From the NCBI GenBank assembly GCA_963556195.1, contig OY744528.1, forward strand, positions 57,229,650 through 57,293,649: DNA of 64,000 nucleotides, given 5' to 3'. A program made the translations under genes and the position numbers. The number at the start of each line of letters is the position of its first letter. Position 1 is the stretch's first letter. Below are positions 60,880-64,000 of the stretch, in pieces. Source of the DNA: Sepiola atlantica. Taxonomy: Eukaryota; Mollusca; Cephalopoda; Sepiida; Sepiolidae. Below the pieces are notes generated by a model. The model ran no database searches, was not told the origin of the DNA, and was given only the letters and a program-made list of their open reading frames with translations.

Positions 60880-61515
60880 TCTGCGGCATTGCACCCGGGG
60901 AGTGCTTCTGCGGTATAGGAACCTGAGGCTTCTGCTGTATGGCACCAGGGGGGTGCTTCTGCCGTATAGAAACCGGGGGGGGGGGTGCTACTGCGGTATA
61001 GGAACCTTAGGTTTGTGCGGTATGGCACCCGGGGGTGCTTCTGCTGTATAGAAACCGGGGGGGGGGGGTTCTTCTGCAATATAGCAACTGGGGGGTATTT
61101 CTGTGGTATAGCAACCGGAGGGTTGTTCTGCAATATAGAAACTTGAGGTTTCTGCGGTATAGCAACCGGGGGGGTTGCTTCTGCGGTATAGGAGCCTGAG
61201 GCTTCTGCGGTATAGGACCACGAGGCTACTGCAGTATAGCAACCGGGGGGGGTGCTTCTTCGGTATAGCAACGGGGGGAAGGGGTGCTTCTGTTGTATGG
61301 CACCTGGGGGGTGCTTTTGCAGTATAGGAACCTGAGGCTTCTGTGGTATGGCACTCAGGGGGTTGCTTCTGCGGTATGGCACCCAGGGGGTTTCTTCTGC
61401 GGTATGGCACCCAGGGGGGTGCTTCTGCAGTATAGAATCACGAGGCTTCTGCGGTATAGCAACCAGGGGTGGGAAGCTTCTGCGGTATAGGACCACGAGG
61501 CTTCTGCGGTATAGT
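60880..61515 (+). repeat. ~25-bp minisatellite (GCTTCTGCGGTATAGG type)
   Basis: About two dozen units of GGTGCTTCTGCGGTATAG followed by GAACCTGAG, CAACCGGGG or GCACCCAGG. Long G runs occur (for example 60976-60985 and 61060-61069). Frames open across it on the minus strand are repeat artefacts. Confidence 0.92.
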
Positions 61516-61820
61516 ATTCGCACTGGGCCGGTGATTGGTACGTATTTCGCATTCACACTGGGGCTGCGATAGGAACATATGTAGCATTGCACCGGGGCAG
61601 CAATAGGTACGTATGTAGCATTCACACCGGGGCAGCGATAGGTACGTATATAGCATGCATACCGGGGCAGCAATGGGTACTTATATAGTGTATGCACCGG
61701 GGCGGCAATAGGTACATATATAGTATGTGCACTGGGGCGACGATAGGTACGTATATAGTCTGCGCACCACGGTGGCGATACATACGTATATAGTATGAAT
61801 ACCGGAGCGGAGATAAGTAC
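61516..61820 (+). repeat. 35-bp minisatellite block in element 3 (~9 copies)
   Basis: Same family as 56280-57000, ending in AGATAAGTACCTATATAGAA just before the conserved 3' tail. Confidence 0.92.
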
Positions 61821-62257
61821 CTATATAGAAAGTGCAGATAGAGGTGGTACTTTTTATATAAATATGTCATACTATTGCCCTGGGCAACGTAGGAGAAATG
61901 GTAGGGAAGAAGCAGCCTTCCCAAAAGGCAAAATTAAAAAGTAGCGGTGAAATGGGGCGACCAGGGAAGAGAAAGGTAGAAAGATAAATAGACGACTATA
62001 GAGGAGGGGGGGGGGGAAATAGAAGTTTGAATATAAAGATGTTACACACGCGATTTCTCCTCAATTATATGTTTTTATGACCCTGAGCAACGCCGGGTAG
62101 CCCCGCTAGTTTCTAATAAGATAAAAAACAAATCCAAAACGTTTTAATAGAAAAATCAAAGTAAATATATCATATTTGAGCGACTCGTACGATAAATTTC
62201 AGAGAATGTGTTGTTTACATGTTATTAATCAAATAACGCGCTCCTATCTTGTGTCCA

Positions 62258-62300
62258 TCTCTCTCTCTCTCTCTCTCTTTCTTTTCTCTCTCTCTCTTTC
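62258..62300 (+). repeat. CT-rich microsatellite
   Basis: About ten CT units, then imperfect CTTT/CTCT sequence. Confidence 0.9.
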
Positions 62301-62780
62301 TTGAAATAGAACTTTCTGTGTGTTCGAAATAGAACGCTATACTTAATAATCAGAGGACGGTTAACCAAATGTTGGAATGCCCACCGGCTGTTCCATCATA
62401 TTCCATTACAATCTAATTTAGTTACATAACTCAATTATATAGATTTAAAAAAAACAATGTCTTTAATTAATTCTATTTATAATTTTATTAAGATTGTTAT
62501 TATCGAGGAAAATATTTGAAATACATCTGGAAATCTGAAAAAAACTTATCATGAGTGTATATTTGCGAATATTAATTTATTAGAATCCTTAAAAAAATTA
62601 ATTATGTAAATTTGAAAGACACGTGATGTTTCGGGAAGTTTTGGAATGGGTATATATAGGAGCTGACAAGTAGATATAAAAAGAGAGCGATAAAAACTAA
62701 TAATATAGTTTCGGCTTCAGACAGACAGATACATAATCTCCATTATTAATAGATAGATAGTTAAATAGAAAATGGGAGAA

Positions 62781-62918
62781 AAAAACAAATTAAACACAGG
62801 AAAAATGAAAACAAACGAGAGATTGACCAGTTTCGTTTGGATAGGCGTTCGTGGATTCGGACGAAACCATTCATTCTCTCGTTTATTTTCATTTTTCCTG
62901 TGTTTAATTTTATTTGTT
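62781..62918. repeat. Inverted repeat (fold-back), ~42-bp arms
   Basis: The left arm, from AAAAACAAATTAAACACAGG to AACAAACGAGAGA (62781-62822), is complementary to the right arm, from TCTCTCGTTTATTTTCATTT to TAATTTTATTTGT (62875-62918), with few mismatches. The loop contains a second pair, GTTTCGT and ACGAAAC. A short open frame here is unlikely to be coding. Confidence 0.85.
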
Positions 62919-62987
62919 CATTTTGTCTTTAGCTATATTCTGTCTCCACAACATTTCATTTTATGAGATATCATGTATTTCATCCTC

Positions 62988-62989
<2 letters not shown>

Positions 62990-63046
<57 letters not shown>
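62990..63046. repeat. (TA)n microsatellite
   Basis: About 28 uninterrupted TA units. Confidence 0.98.
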
Positions 63047-63048
<2 letters not shown>

Positions 63049-63425
63049 TAGGAAATATATGCGATCGGAGGGAGCATATTTTTTCTAGCCTGGGAGGATG
63101 ATATTATGATGAACGAACTACATACACTGACCCCTCGAAAAGGAGGTAATGATTGAGAGGATGATATCATTACGAACGAACACTTTCCCTTCCACCACAA
63201 AAAGTAGGTGTTAATGCCTGAGAGTATGAAATCATGACAACAGAATAGATAATACACTACCCCCTCCCCCACAAAACAGGAGACGGTAATCTGGGAGGAG
63301 GATGATATCATGAGGAATGAACGTATACTATACTGCCTACTTCCCCCCCCCCCCAAAAAAAAATAAAAACAAAGAGGAGGTAATGTTTGGAAGGAATGTA
63401 TCATAATGAATGAAAATATACTACA
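63047..63425 (+). repeat. Imperfect ~75-bp tandem repeat (~5 units)
   Basis: Units combine GAGGATGATATCATGA(C/G)GAA, a T/A-rich stretch, a C-rich run, and AGGAGGTAATG. The inverted form of this unit (ATCATGATATAATACTTCCA, then GGCATTACCTCCTC) occurs at 57752 and 59665 inside the Helitron-like elements, so it is another shared cassette. Confidence 0.8.
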
Positions 63426-63520
63426 TAGAATTAAATAAGCATAAACCGTTTTAATGTTAATATAGTTAGGATAGGTGGAAAAAAAACTTTTGCATTTATT
63501 CATTCAGATAAGATTAAAAC

Positions 63521-63845
63521 AATGGCAAGTTTCATTGTCCACGCGAAACGCTAAAATGAAAATTGGGCGGAAAATATAGTCGCCATCTTTATAAACAAAG
63601 AGAAATATGTTAGTTAAGGAAGACCTTAGCTAACATATTTCTCTTTGATTATAAAGATGGCGACTATATTTTCCGCCCAATTTTCATAACTTTCTTTCAT
63701 AATTTCCTAGTTAAAAAAGACAAGTTTATGAACTTGAGTTATTGTTCTTCCTTAGATAGTCTCTTTCTCGACTTGTTTAGATGGCGACTATATATTTCCT
63801 AATTTTTATTTCAGCGTTTCACGTGTACGATGAAACTTGGCATAA
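63521..63845. mobile_element. Nested fold-back (MITE-like) element
   Basis: The inner arms 63557-63619 and 63624-63686 pair at 61 of 63 positions around a four-base loop. The left flank, GGCAAGTTTCATTG through CGCGAAACGC (63524-63553), also pairs with 63814-63845 (GCGTTTCACGTGTACGATGA), and AGATGGCGACTATAT occurs again at 63779. It looks like one terminal-inverted-repeat element with a second inverted copy inside it. No coding frame and no target duplication were identified. Confidence 0.7.
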
Positions 63846-64000
63846 CAAAAAAAACATTAAAACCCGTAAGCTTTTTTTTTTACTAAAACATGGTTTAAGT
63901 TTTAAAAGATATAAATTGTTTATGAGTAATGCTAAAACCTATTTTATTCTTAATAAGTTACGTGACTGAAATAGGAATTAACCCCAAATAAAAGAAGTAT

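Larger units (their letters stand above)
59196..62109 (+). mobile_element. Non-autonomous Helitron-like element 3
   Basis: About 2.9 kb. The start TCTATTATATAAATCCCACC directly follows the CTAG of element 2; the end CCCTGAGCAACGCCGGGTAG then CCCCGCTAG (CTAG at 62106-62109) is followed by T. A TC start, a CTAG end with an upstream hairpin, and insertion next to T are Helitron rules. The interior holds the ~520-bp conserved block, two 51-bp G-rich units, six ~170-180-bp cassettes, the ~25-bp minisatellite, the 35-bp minisatellite and the shared 3' tail. No transposase frame is present. Confidence 0.8.

Noticed and set aside
60639..61697. A 352-codon minus-strand frame with PYRRS/CYTAEA repeats
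   Set aside because: It is a by-product of the ~25-bp and 35-bp minisatellites and has no recognisable domain.

Overview
The window looks like a chromosome segment from an AT-rich invertebrate metazoan, most plausibly a mollusc and perhaps a cephalopod. The basis is the mix of a jockey/CR1-type LINE tail, several Ty3/Gypsy elements of metazoan type, a mariner, Helitron ends of the GAGCAACGCCGGGTA class, and many microsatellites and minisatellites. The organism call is an inference. I recognise no host protein-coding gene: every protein signal belongs to a transposable element, and only one element is intact.

Layout. 1-976: a decayed LINE reverse-transcriptase tail cut by a CT microsatellite, then unassigned flank. 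977-36435: one very large, single-orientation tandem array of a 42-bp satellite (about 735 monomers), with higher-order repeats, 41-bp phase-shifting monomers and at least two variant domains. The array is interrupted at 31009-35595 by a complete Ty3/Gypsy retrotransposon on the minus strand, with 156-bp LTRs, a 5-bp target duplication (ATGAC) and one uninterrupted 1358-codon gag-pol frame. 36436-49735: AT-rich sequence with three decayed Ty3/Gypsy copies (minus, minus, plus), a possible LTR, a minus-strand Helitron 3' end, and two copies of a short repeat whose head resembles U2 snRNA. 49727-52040: a short plus-strand mariner fragment followed by a minus-strand mariner with terminal inverted repeats, split by about 1 kb of other sequence.

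52700-62109: a mosaic of G-rich minisatellites, fragments of a second U2-headed repeat, and a head-to-tail series of Helitron-like elements. Three copies of a shared 3' tail end in CTAG at 57288, 59195 and 62109. Between these ends the elements carry interchangeable tandem-repeat cassettes of about 51, 35, 25 and 170-180 bp. 62110-64000: microsatellites, an imperfect ~75-bp tandem repeat and two inverted-repeat (fold-back) structures.

Nothing here behaves as a cooperating gene system. The region is best read as a satellite and transposon domain. The most notable points are the scale and internal order of the 42-bp satellite with its young retrotransposon insertion, the two U2-like repeat families, and the tandem Helitrons that share minisatellite cassettes.
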